Shown: positions 1-12,200 of the stretch, in pieces
Layout of the letters: each line of letters starts with the position of its first letter
How positions within the stretch are numbered: the stretch's first letter is position 1
From: Euclidia mi
Lineage: Eukaryota; Arthropoda; Insecta; Lepidoptera; Erebidae
Length of the DNA stretch: 64,000 nt
Reading direction: 5' to 3'
Assembly (NCBI GenBank): GCA_944739405.2
Contig: OX123200.2
Location: 4,976,761-5,040,760, forward strand
The notes under the pieces: model-generated
What the model was told of the DNA's origin: nothing
Seen by the model: only the letters and a program-made list of their open reading frames with translations
The model's database searches: none
Made by a program: the position numbers and the translations under genes

Positions 1-1247
1 CTGCACAAGCGAGAGACACTTCGTCCGACAGGCTTGTCAGTGGCCTTCTCGTACACACTAAAACCTCGTTACCTACTGTATCTGTTTGGTTACAGTTACA
101 GCTCTCAAAATGAGTACGCTCGGTGAAAGCGTTCCGGCGACGTCGTGAGCCTAAACAGTAACAAGCGTACACACTAGAACCTCGTACTGTATCACGCATA
201 TTACGGTTACAGCTCGCTAATGAGTACCTACCCGGCTTTAAGGTTTTCGGTTTGGGGAGGCTCATTTTGGTTACGTGGCTTGATATGGCGAGGATACCTA
301 GGTGTTTTGAGGGTAAGTTTTGAAACATCTGCCGAATCTATAGGGCAAAACTTTCGATTCATTGCGCCTGTCGGTGCCGGTTCTAGATTTAGAACAAGCA
401 TTGTTACGCCATATCGGAGGACTTCGTCCGATCTTTAAACTCCGACGCTAAAATTAGCCAGCTTTTAGCTACTGCAGATGTTAATATTTTTTGTAATATT
501 GTATTTCGTTAAAGAAATGGCCAAACTGACGGTATGCGCGTAGATAGTACTGCTGCAGCCATAGCCAAATATACTTAGTACCAAGCGGGTGTCCATGAAT
601 TTCCACTAAGAAAATTGCTGCCATAATGCTATAAGAATATAATATGCATTGTTGGTCACTACGGCTAGCACTTTTCTATTCAGTGGGATCTCGACCGTAC
701 ATTTCAAGTTATCTTTACTAGGTGTCAACCCCACTGAAAACGGATATTTGTATTAGATAACAAGTGAAAGAATAATTGAATAAGGAAATAAAACAACGAT
801 AATTTCAGCATTATCTTCATATTAACATGAAAAACGTAACTTGTCATAAATAATATAATATTACATTTTCAGAAGTGGAGCATAAATAAAAATGTAGATT
901 TTAACAGAAAGGATTTATATACAATAAATTAAGCAAAAAATGTACAGGGTGGGTAATTTATATAAAAAAGATAATGAAATCATACTTAACTAGTCGTCAA
1001 AGTCTAATCTATCAGTCGTTTTAACATAATTTGATATAATTTATTTAAAAAACTTAAAGAATAGTCTTATACTTGTTTGCTCACAAAATCACTGTTTATG
1101 TCATATTTTGGTTAAAGCAAAATTCATTGATGGTACTCATAAAATAATATAACATGGCGGATATAACGCAAAGGGATAACTTTCAGCACAGACGGCATAG
1201 GATAAGAGTTCATTATAAGACCAGACTTGATCTTACTATTTGTCTAC
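1..1247. other. Intergenic, no gene recognised
   Basis: The first 250 bp contain a diverged direct repeat of a segment reading CGTACACACTA-AACCTCGT followed by GGTTACAGCTC (near 50-110 and 167-217). A 72-codon open frame over 220-438 matches nothing I know. The rest is AT-rich without coding signal. Confidence 0.4.
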
Positions 1248-1598
1248 TTAACACATTGACTGCTGGCCTAAGATTCGTAGACGGCCTTTTGCTATGCGGC
1301 CAGTACGCATATCGTGCGTGTATCCGCACCCGCAGAGCGTGCCCAGCCTCTCGTGCTTAACGACACGCAACGCGCGTGCAGGTCGAGCGTGTGTCTGTGC
1401 TGACGCGACACGCGACGTACGAGTTGCTATACAAAAAAAACACACATGAGTGGTCGTCAGCACATGTGTGGTATTCACGCGTCGCGTGTTTCGGCAGCAC
1501 GCTTGTATATTTTTCCCTAAACACGACTATTGTGGGCTAGCAGCATCGCAGGATCCGATACTTGGGACACACCATATACGTTTGCAGCAGTCAATTAA
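1248..1598. mobile_element. TTAA-flanked MITE (piggyBac-like), copy 1
   Basis: Begins TTAACACATTGACTGCTGG and ends CAGCAGTCAATTAA, inverted ends flanked by TTAA. The interior is GC-rich and almost identical to the copy at 51042-51406. The 3' end has lost four bases (GTGT) of the inverted repeat. There is no transposase; the open frames through it on both strands are by-products of high GC. Confidence 0.8.
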
Positions 1599-2161
1599 AA
1601 AACTTATCTCAAATCGACTTTTTCTTAGGCGTTCATTAAGAAAGAGATGATTAACAAAAAATTGCTGATAAGTCTACGTTTAATTACTTTAACATATTAC
1701 AATATTAAGTCCACATTTCATAAAGACCAAAGAAATTGTTTATTACCTTGGTCGCGCTAAAAACTAAAAAGGTTTTAACCTTATCTCGAACCGCCAGTTG
1801 TTTATTGTAAGCAAACAAGTACAAGAAAAGAATTAGCACATTAAAGCAAAATGAAATGTATTAGGAAAGCACTAAGGTCTCTTATTACATGACAAGGTAC
1901 CAAAACAATATACGCCAGAACACATTTGGAAATGAGCAAAATCATTAATTTTACATCACATAAAGCTATATTGCGTCGAACTTATCGTTAACACTGATTT
2001 GACATTATGCGTAAATATTATACATGTTCATAGCTTAGAATAATAACGCATTTATTGATGGGCGGCACTAAAACTAAAACACAAAACAAAAAGCGGTCAA
2101 TTAATTCTTCAAACTTGTATTGTTTTTGTAACTTGCACCTATTCATCCAAAGAAAACCAAT

Positions 2162-2426
2162 ATAGGGTTGTTTCCAACTAGTCAAATCAAGCACTTTTAA
2201 TGAAATGTCAAAAACGACCTTTGCCAAGGGTTTTGATTGAAATATGACGTAGTGACGTCATAATGTTTTGCTGTCAAGTAGAATACTTATTATCAATAAA
2301 TTGACGATAAATAATGTTAAATAAAGTTTTAACATTAATTGATGAACTAAACTACTATTATTTTGACATGTTTCACTAGATAAAAATATTTGTATAATTT
2401 ATTTCACTTGTACGAAACTTCCCTAT
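2162..2426. mobile_element. TA-flanked MITE, copy 1
   Basis: About 265 bp nearly identical to 33526-33789. Ends are imperfect inverted repeats (ATAGGGTTGTTTCC against ATAGGGAAGTTTCG) with TA at the borders, as in Tc1/mariner-type MITEs. The interior is AT-rich and non-coding. Confidence 0.65.
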
Positions 2427-5400
2427 TACAGCCTAATTGATAACTTCTTTTATTTGAAGTCGGTTAAAACAAACTGTAGGCGATAAGATTCCCATTGCAC
2501 AATAACATGAGTATGTCTCTATTTTTTTCATTTTCGTTTTAACAGGGTAAATACTTAAACAATTTAAACACATGCATTGCTAATAAAATGAAATCATAAT
2601 TCTATACGTTACTATCCTAAGTTAATGGATTATTTTATCTTTCGCGATTAAAACATTAACATTCCATTTTCATGAGCACACCTCTTGTATCAGATGATAC
2701 TGACTGGTATATCATTAGAATATTAGTAACTTAGCTGACTCAGAAATATGAATGTTTATTTCAATAGGAAAGATTACTGCAAAGTTATGGCATCAGATAG
2801 CGCTAGCGCGAAAGGTAAACAGACTTTTGGCAACATTTTAAATATTAAGATTGAAGTTTTTGAAAATACTGTACGGGCATCGTTACGGCACAGCTGTAGT
2901 ACAGCGCAGTCTCGAATGTTTTAGTAGCGTAAGCGCGCTGACAACTCACCCTTGGCTTTTTTTATTGACGTTATTAGATAATTACATTTTAAGATTCATC
3001 ATAAATTATTAACATTTAAATTTCAGGTTAATGACTGGGTTGGAGCGGTGCCGTAATGGTACTTGCTAATGTGCCATGATCTCAAAATACGCACCACGAT
3101 AATTTCGTAACTTTATGTACTAGTACCTCATGTTTGACAAATTTCGGCAAGATAATCTTTTCACCATAACAGTTACTGCATTTGCTAGTAAATCCATCTA
3201 CCCCAAAATTTTGCGTAATTTTCTCTACTAACGATAAATAATCCTTCACATAATTATTGACAGTCACTATTTAATATATAAATATCGTAAAAACATCAAT
3301 TTAAACATCCATTCTTGTCTATATGATAGGTTATGGCCATGGAGGAAACTGACACCGAACAACATCGAAAAATATTTAGCCTTATCTACTTGTATACATC
3401 GGGTCGACTTAGTTCAAACATCGAGTACCTAAACGAAAACTGTACTGTACTTATAATTATGAATGATTGACTTACAAGGAGCGCGGGTATTTAAGAAATT
3501 ATAGTAATTAAGTACTTATTTTTATGAAGATTAGTAAAAAATGGTACAAAACGAAAAGGATGAACTATTAATTTTATTGGATAGAATTTCATTTCATATA
3601 ATTTGATTTTATTGCATTTTAAAGAACATAACCGATAGGTCATTGAATGTGGACCAAATCAAAATTAATATATATGTATTAATATCGTTTTTAATAATAA
3701 TCTTTAATTAAAAGAAAACTTAAAAACAAGCGCAAAATCTCACAGCCGCGCTCCTCGTAAATCTCGCTTTAAAAATCAACGAATAACGATACACAATCTA
3801 TTATTCTCAGTAGTCGAAAATGTCTATCAACCACATTAATCAGTCACATGCATAGTCGATTTATTACAATAGTGTCAAATATAATAATCAAGCAGTGTTG
3901 ATTACTACATTTAAGAACAGGGGAATCCAAAAGTAATACCGAAAAATATTTCATGTGAATTAAAATAGCAGACCATTTTAGCAGCGCAAATGAGAATAAT
4001 CCCGTCGCTAAAGTAACGTTTTTGATCATTTTTCTTCTCAGTATTGTCTTAACAGAGCATTGGTGGTCATTATGACGTAACATCATTATTAGTGGTAAAT
4101 GTGACCATCCTCATTATTTCTCGCCCTCATTATTTAATTTTTAACATGCATTATGTATGATTCTTTACGACGCCATTTAAAAAGGTCCATTACATCATCG
4201 TAGATTATTGTTGTCATGTAATGAACCAACACAGCGAAACCCGGGCTCCAAGTCGTTTGTCATGGATGCAACCGGAATACTAGGACAATGATGATGTAAT
4301 GAACCAACACTTCTTGAATAAGTCACAGGCCCTTTGCTCTATTGCGAAAATCAAAATACAGACGGTATATGAGAAATCGACACAGTTTTTAGACAAGTAA
4401 ACTTCATTTCAAATACGAGTACATACCAATATTAACATGATTTTAGTAAATTTCGCTAATACTTTCTGTCCGACCTAACCATACAACTTTTGATACATAA
4501 GAAGGCCATTAAACCATTATCCTGAATGTTTCACACTCAATCGCAGTCGAATACATTTCATTTTACGTATCACCCGCTTACTTCGAAGCCCGAACATATG
4601 AAAAATATATAAAATTGTATATAAATCGGAAGATATATGCACAGCGTTGGCATCAGATACATTATTCTATTAAAATATAGCCCATAAGCGATTAGGTTTT
4701 AAGTAATGACATTCATACACTAACAACATCTTGTAAACAATTTTATGAACTATAAATTAATTGTAGTACTTAATTAGTATCCATTTGGAGAAAGATTAAA
4801 AATATAAATTGTCACTACCCTATGTCATTCCATGGGAGAGACTCTCCGCGACCACGCTCGGTGCAAGACGAGCGAAACGTCGGACACAAATAGGTATTTA
4901 TACCTTAAATAAGTTAATTGTACGCGATTAAGTCCCGCTAATATATTTTGTATGGTGTATACAAATCGCGAAAGTTTAGAATCGATAATTCCATGGGTAT
5001 CGTAAAAATGGTAAAAGGTGACTAAAGAAAATTTACGAAACGCATAGTATCTTCGCTCAATAAGCTTATTCTGGCAGCCAATCGGTACTTGCTTTGGTCA
5101 TTCTTTTAGATATTTTACATGCATAATATTGTAATAATTAATTAGCAAACTTAATTAGGTAAGAATCAATAAACGACTAAAAGTAAGAACTAATAAAAGT
5201 ATCAAAGGAACGAAGTAATTTCATTAGACAAAATGATATCATGATGAAAATATGACGCCAGTGAATTAAAAAGTAAAATGTCGCTAGTGTATGAATGACG
5301 AAAAGATAAATTTATCTACATACATACAATCATCCATCATTATCAAAAGCTACCGTTACATCAATTCTCACATGAGACTCATTCCAATCGAAAGTACGAA

Positions 5401-6069
5401 ACACCTCCATTTGTTGTTTAAATAACTATGTACAATATTTTCAAAATATAAAGATATAACATTAATTACATTCCGTACTCTCCCATCCCTCATATTCCAT
5501 TCTTTTATTACGTCCGACCGTGGATTACAGATCTAAATCAGGTTATTATGTCAATAAGGTTATATTATACAATGGTAAAGTGTTACTAGATCACAAAATA
5601 ATTCTCAACGTCAGATCTGGCAACACCGTTGGTAACTAAATTCTAAATCGGATTATTTACAATACACAATAAAATTAACAAACACAAAAATCATACCGTC
5701 AGGTAATAATATAGGAAAAAATAACTATCACAGAAAGTAAATATATGACATCCACTGTCGGACAGCAGCTATCTGAACATGATTTAATTTCGTGTATACC
5801 GCATACAAACGACCGTAATATCAACAACTAACTAGTTTACACTAAACGTAGTTTAACTACATTCACTAGTTTCACAAAAATATACACGCGAGGGGTACTA
5901 GCACCTCTGTCTCGTTGGAAACGCGTATCCAATCTTTGGGCGACATACCCGTCGTAAATGAAACGTTAATTACGGTTAAATGAAATGACGTCAACAGGAT
6001 TAATTATAAATAAATAAATCGTAACACTCCCCGTGGGTATAACAATAAGTGAACTTATATGTACAGTGT
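2427..6069. other. 3' flank of ARMC8, no gene recognised
   Basis: AT-rich with many stops in all frames. A 17-bp direct repeat ATGTAATGAACCAACAC occurs at 4216 and 4294. A short repeat-derived piece (CATGGGAGAGACTCTCCGCG and GAGCGAAACGTCGGAC) lies at 4831-4888. Otherwise I see nothing. Confidence 0.5.
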
Positions 6070-6075
6070 TTTATT
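6070..6075 (-). terminator. Candidate ARMC8 poly(A) signal AATAAA
   Basis: AATAAA on the minus strand about 140 bp past the ARMC8 stop, the nearest such hexamer I see. Other hexamers occur further on in this AT-rich flank, so real 3' ends need transcript data. Confidence 0.45.
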
Positions 6076-6215
6076 TAAATACTTAATGTCTAATCGTTAA
6101 TATCATATGTTATGACTGGAGAACTCACTGCCGCGTCGGACTGAATCACAAAGCGTTACTATATCTAATAGAGTCACTTTCGTCGCATACGCTTACGTTT
6201 GTGACTCTTGTGATA

Positions 6216-6255
6216 TTATGTGAACTCATTGAACTGCGCCAGGGCCGTCTTCACT
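6216..6255 (-). CDS. ARMC8: ARMC8 exon 14, stop-containing (residues 641-653)
   Basis: Acceptor TTTGTTTCAG. It encodes VKTALAQFNEFT then TAA, matching the family's C-terminal KAKMALQQYLA. It lies 2.6 kb from exon 13 because a mariner and other repeats fill the last intron. Confidence 0.88.
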
Positions 6256-9200
6256 CTGAAACAAATTATTTATATATTAGTTGGCTGCTTATCCACCCAG
6301 GTTAGTAGATCCATGAACAATTTGTCAAGGCGATGGACCCAAAGACAAATAAATCTCCACAGACGATGAGCCATTTACTTACTTGCCCTGTTTGTGATCC
6401 GAATATTATATGCTGGATTTTATCCCTGTTAACTTATCGTGAAATTTTCGTGTCGATGGCTAGATTTTAGATAGTTTTGGCCTAATTCTCGGCCACTCGA
6501 ATCGCGTTAGGCCTTATACGAGGGGAGTTCAATGTATTCTCGGTATAGGTATAAAGGAAAAGGCGGAAAATTCTGAATACATTTTATTTTTCAATATACT
6601 CCCCTAACATCTCAATACATTTATTTGTTCGTGAAAGTAACTTTTCAATTCCCTCTGAAAAATATTTTTCTTCGTGGCCCGAAAAATTTTCGTTTATTGC
6701 TCCCTTCAACTCTTCATCGTCCGAAAAATGCTTTCCACGAAGGTCTTTTTTAAGATCAGGGAATAGATAATAATCACTAGGGGCCAGGTCCGGACTGTAG
6801 GGTGGATGATTGGTTTCTTCAAATCCGTACCGCACAGCAGCCTGGGCAAGGCGCGCCTTGTGAACCGGCGCGTTGTCGTGAAGCTGCTAACACACCTGCG
6901 GTTAATTTTCCACGTCTTTTTTCTTTAATTGCCTCCTTTAAATTACGCAGGGTGGTTGCGTATGATGCAGCAGTAATACTTTGACCTTTTTTGTGTACTC
7001 GATTAGCAAGATTCTCTTAGAATCCCAAAACACCGTGGCCATGAACTTTTTTTTCATTATCTTTGAACTTCTTCGGCGGGTCAGGTCCTTTTTTGTGCCA
7101 CTGCATAGACTCTTGCTTGCTCTCAGGGTCATTGTGATGAACCCACGTTTCATCACCAGTAACAATCCGATCGAAAATACTTTGCGGATTTTCACTACAG
7201 AGGTCCAAAAACTCCTTACAACAGTCAACTCGCACTTGTTTCTGTAGCGCGGTGAGCATTCACGGCACCCATCTTGCACTGACCTTTGACAAATTCAGGC
7301 GCTCATGAAGGATTGTGTGAATGGTACCCACGGATAGCTTAGTCATTTCTGCTAATGTTTTCACTCTTACACGGGCATCTTCAAGTACAAGTTTTTCGAC
7401 TAATTTGACGTTTTCTTCAGTAGCGGCACAAATTGGCCCACCAGCGCGAGGGTCGTCTTCAATGCTCTCTCTACCCCGTTTGAATTCACTTGACCACTTC
7501 TGAATTGTAGATAATGAAGGCGCAGAATCTTGGTAAACAGCCACCGTTTCTTCATGGATAATTTTTTGAGCTCTTCCTTGTTTTGTGAGGAATTTTATCA
7601 CTGCACGATGCTCGATTTTTTTCATCATTGTCGAATCAGTCATCATAGTTGTCTTTTCGCAATGATATCTTGAATACTAATGGTGGCAATTAAATGAAAT
7701 GTTGTATTTATACCCTCAAAGAGTGTCATTAACTAAGGCGATAATTAAATTATCCTTATCATTAGTATATCACCTCGATTCCGAGAATACATTGAACTCC
7801 CCTCGTATAAGGCCTAACGCGATTCGAGTAGCCGAGAATTAGGCCAAAACTATCTAAAATCTAGCCATCGACACGAAAATTTCACGATAAGTTAACAGGG
7901 ATAAAATCCAGCATATAATATTCGGATCACAAACATTAACAAGATCCAGAAGGAGAATCAATATTGGTGACAGAATAAGGACACATTCATTATAAAGTCA
8001 ATTTTCTTCGCAGAATTAAATTGGGAACTCTTACTGAATCCCTTTTAGGATTCAGTTGTTATCCATATAAAAGCACCAAATGACATTCATATTTATCGAT
8101 AATGACATTCAAAAGCAAAGAATACTCGCAGTTAAACTTTAAAATATGTAACCAAAATATTGTGGGAACTAGTGTGAAGCCTTGAGGTATCCCATTACTT
8201 ATTTTGGTACTTGACAAGTAAATAGCCGCAAGCTGTAAATTACTTGCATTTTACGTTGGATATTGAAAACCATAATATATTTTATAGAAATTATATTTAA
8301 CGCTATCACAAACGGTATAAGATATGCTTAAGTTTAAAGTACAAACGTATCAAAAGCCTTTCATGGGTTAAAAGGTCCAATGATATTGTACCTGTGATGA
8401 CGTAAAGAATAAAAGCGAATTAAAGTGAATGTAGGTCAGTTAAGGAAATATGTAAATAAACACCGGTTCTATCAGATTTATTTCAAACTATGGAAACGGA
8501 TGACTATGATTATTGAAAAATAGGTGACAATATTTAAAAATGATAAATTCGTCATAAATTGAGATATTGGATCTGTGTATAGAGGAATCTTTCTCAAAAC
8601 TATGGGTCGCGACGCGACCCACTGGTGGGTCTCTAGCGAATCTTGAGTTGGGTCCGAAATGTAAGTCGATACCGACTGACCTAGGTTCGCTTCCCCTTTA
8701 TGCCTGCATTCTCCCATTTTTTTCCCTTTTCTTTTCTAACATAGGTAAGAAGTGGGTCTCATGATTATAATTTTTGTTTGATGGGTCGGAGCACTCGGAG
8801 CTCAGATAAGTTTGGGCACCACTGGTACAAAGCGTAACACACTAACTTGTCGTGCAGGTGCTGCGCGTCGTGCCGCGCCCGCAACAGCTTGAGCGCGCGC
8901 AGCACGCCGAGCTCCGCGAGCCGCGCCTGGCGCGCCGCCGCGCCCGCCTCGCCGCGCCACACGAGGTTACCCGCCACGAACAGCGCCGCCTCCTGCAGCT
9001 TACTCTCCGGGTGCGCCTGACACATACAACTTCACCTATACTGCCAAGATCTAGCTATTCGGTTACGGACAGTCAGTCCCGATTTAAACGATTTCATTAA
9101 CTTTAAAGTAAGGCTCCGCGCCACTAGCCACTGCCAAGGATATCTCTAAGTGCCGCTGCATCAGATACCCTGAAGGCAACCTGTTAAGCGCGTCCCTCCC

Positions 9201-12200
9201 GCACGATGACGGAGAGTTGGCGCTCGTATTTCCACGAGCTGCCAAATAAGCTGCAGAAAGAGGTGCAGCCATCGGTCCTCTCTCCGAATTAGGGACTAGT
9301 GCCACCAGTAAAGCAAACGTCTCAAGAAGTCCAGAGGGCTTTTCGCCACATGAAGATTCGGAAAATTGTCGGCAGCGATGGTGCCCCCATTGAGACCTAA
9401 AAGGTGAGAGGCCGGAAGGGTGTGGGCGCCCTCACTGATATTTTTAACCGCGTACTCCTCACCAACAAAATCCTAAAGCAATGGAGACTGAGTATCATTA
9501 CTCCAGTCTTCAAAGGCAAGGGATCGGTGCAGGATTGTGGCAGTTCTCGCAGATAGAGATGATGTCCCACGCCCTATAGCTCTTTTAGCCTGTAATTGAC
9601 TCCCGGATCCGGCAAGAAACACCCTGACAATATGGATTTCGCCCCGGTCATAGCACCATGGACCCTGTTGTCGCCCTCAGGTTCACCATGGACCGGAATA
9701 GGTCAAAGAATGTATGCCCGAGTCTAGGGGGGTCCCGAAGGCGTACGTTGACATCACCGAATCATATACTCTAATTCCGATTGCATACCTAGTTGGGACT
9801 GACTGAACTTGGCGATACTAAACCATTCCCCATCACCATCGGTGTCCACCAGGGTTCCGTCCTTAGTCCGTATCTATTCAATATGGTATTAGACGTACTG
9901 TCGAAAAGCATCAGAGACTCACACTCACAGCCCCCGTGGCTGCTCATGTATGCTGATGGTATGGCGCTGGCGGATGCGGACAGGGGACGCGCGTGCGGTG
10001 TGTGAATGCGTGGAATGAGTTGCTTGAGAAAATAAACGTGCCGAAGACCTAGTACTTAGCCTGCAACACAACAGATCCCGCGTCAATTTGCATAAGCAGA
10101 GACATTGTCGAGCGAAAGGACAGGGTTAAGTACCTCCCCCCTGTGGGATGTCCACCTTGTCGTGGTGGGGGGGCTCAGTAACCGTGGCTTGGACACCCAC
10201 GGTGAAGCTAAGCGGGATCCCGGGAGTGGACGCTACACGTGGGCTTGGGTGAGGCCTGCGCAGGACGTGTCCAAAGGTGTGGGTGCGAGGGACATTTCTG
10301 TCTGTCCCTCTGTGTCGGGCGCGGTCGCGGGAGGAGAGGCGTGTCGGTGTTGCGTTGCCGCGCGCCCTATCTCCCGCGACCAAATGGGAGAGCACCATTT
10401 GTTGCGTTGCGGGGGGGGCCGCAGAGGAAGAGGGAGGAGTGTTGTCAGGTTGCCGTCCTCCCTATTCTCTCTAATGACACTCTGCCGGGTTGGCGTGGAG
10501 TTGAGATGACTCATAAGGAGAGTTTCCACCGCAGCAAAAAAAGGGTTAAGTATCTGGGATCTGTACTCCGCGCATCGGGTGACATCGATTTCGAAGTCTG
10601 GGATCGCATTTCAGCAACCTGGGCCAAATGGCGTGAGGTGAGTGCTGTCATTTCTGACCCCAAAATGCCGTTTAAGCTTAAGGGACAGGTCTATAAATCC
10701 ATCATTAGACCTGTCCTGACCTGTCCTGTGGGTGCATAGGGTTCCTACCAAGAATTTAGGGTCCCAAGCCAACCTCACCTGCAAGTGGTGCACCTGCCGA
10801 TCAACGGACGAGGCTCTGGCAAACAAAATATCCCGGCAATAGGCTCGCCACCTATTACGTGGGATCAAAACACTGGCGAAAAGTGGGCGTTTAATATGCC
10901 TCTGCCTACCCCTTCGGGGAAACAGGCGTGAGTCTATGCATGTATGTATGTATGTGTAGACCTGTCCTATTATATGGTAGTGAGATGTGTCCCGAACTTG
11001 AGCGACGCAAGAAAAGTTTGCGTGTCACGGAAATGAATATGTTGCGCTTGATGTGTGGAGTCAGGTGGAAGGACTGCATTAGGAACTCCCGCATACGTGG
11101 CAACCTTCATGTCCGTGACATTGCAGATAAACCGCAAGAGTGTAAATTACGTTGGTACGGCCATGTTTTACAAAAATATTACGTGGGAAACAAATGTCTG
11201 GCCATGCCACCTTCGCCGGGTAAATGGGGTAGGCCCAAGAAATGCTGGCTTACGTCGTGAAAAATGATATGTGTGCCAATCTACGTACAACTAAGGATGC
11301 AGAAGATCGGGCGATATGCAGACATCATAGTAGGAAAGCGGACCACGGGCGCCAAGGTCTTGGATCGCGACGGAGCCAACGTTAGGACGATGGTGACATC
11401 TGACGAGTGGCGGCCAGTCACCACTCAGTGCCCGTGAGACATCACCGTTCCCGACCAATCACTACCGATCCCGACCAATCGCTACCGATCCCGATCACAC
11501 GCCACTCAGTGTCCGCGCAACGTTAAAGATTCGGCATGGCGTAATGGCGGCTATAGACCACTGACAATTTCCCAGTGTCTAACGACGCCCCACGCGACAA
11601 CCACCGTGTCTGTGTTCGGTAACCCGTTTGCACGGAGTCTGAAGATAAACGAAGGCCTAACAAGTATACAAAAATACGACGACCCCCACATTCTATTACC
11701 TCACAATCAATAATTTTAGAGTGTGAGCACTGATTATCATAACCTTACAATATCAATCATTAAAATAAGAAGGGACCTAAAACATTTCCTTTAGGTACTC
11801 CAAATTACAAAGGCCAAACATTCCTTCAGCCAATATCGTACTTTTTGTTATTACTCACATCATTTAAGTTGATACATAAAGGACAATGGCAGAATTTGGT
11901 CTGGGTTTGTTGTGGCGACCTTAAACTTCATATGAACAAAACAAATTGTTTTATTTTTCTACGATTTTTAATATTTTCACTTTGTCTAGTTAAAGCTGGA
12001 GTATTTTATGATGATAAAAAGCATTCCAATTGATTATGAATACTTTTTTATTTGATTGTTGCCATAGACAATGGTGTGACAGGAATAGACGTGAGTGCTA
12101 CATCCGTATCGATTATTAAATAAGTAATCGATACGATCGACCTTTATAGAGTTGATTTGATTCAAAATGCAGTTATTAAATATTTAATCAACATTATATC

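Larger units (their letters stand above)
6391..7934. repeat. Long palindrome arms surrounding the mariner
   Basis: Outside the mariner ends, 6391-6515 and 7810-7934 are inverted copies (GTTTGTGATCCGAATATT left, AATATTCGGATCACAAAC right) with only a few mismatches. Without the mariner they would form a near-perfect foldback of about 250 bp with TA at its centre. Confidence 0.85.
9330..11440 (+). mobile_element. RTE-type LINE, degenerate, with two nested retroposons
   Basis: Decayed reverse transcriptase of a non-LTR retrotransposon. Recognisable pieces: GSDGAPIE near 9370, WRLSIITPVFKGKG near 9485, the palm motif GVHQGSVLSPYLFNMVLD at 9839-9893, a damaged catalytic box MYADGMALAD at 9948-9978 (normally YADD), then RVKYLGSVLRASGDID at 10543-10590 and RPVLLYGSEMC at 10959-10990. 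The C-terminal NMLRLMCGVRWKD and LRWYGHVLQK segments follow. Many frameshifts and stops. Interrupted at 10136-10541 and 10718-10956. It sits in ARMC8 intron 12. Confidence 0.82.

Noticed and set aside
8560..8621. GGGTCGCGACGCGACCC as a regulatory operator
   Set aside because: It is better explained as internal hairpin of a hAT-like MITE fragment.
10105..10739. Overlapping frames of 98-166 codons
   Set aside because: Most lie in the nested retroposon copy; only the last part is real, as degenerate LINE reverse transcriptase.
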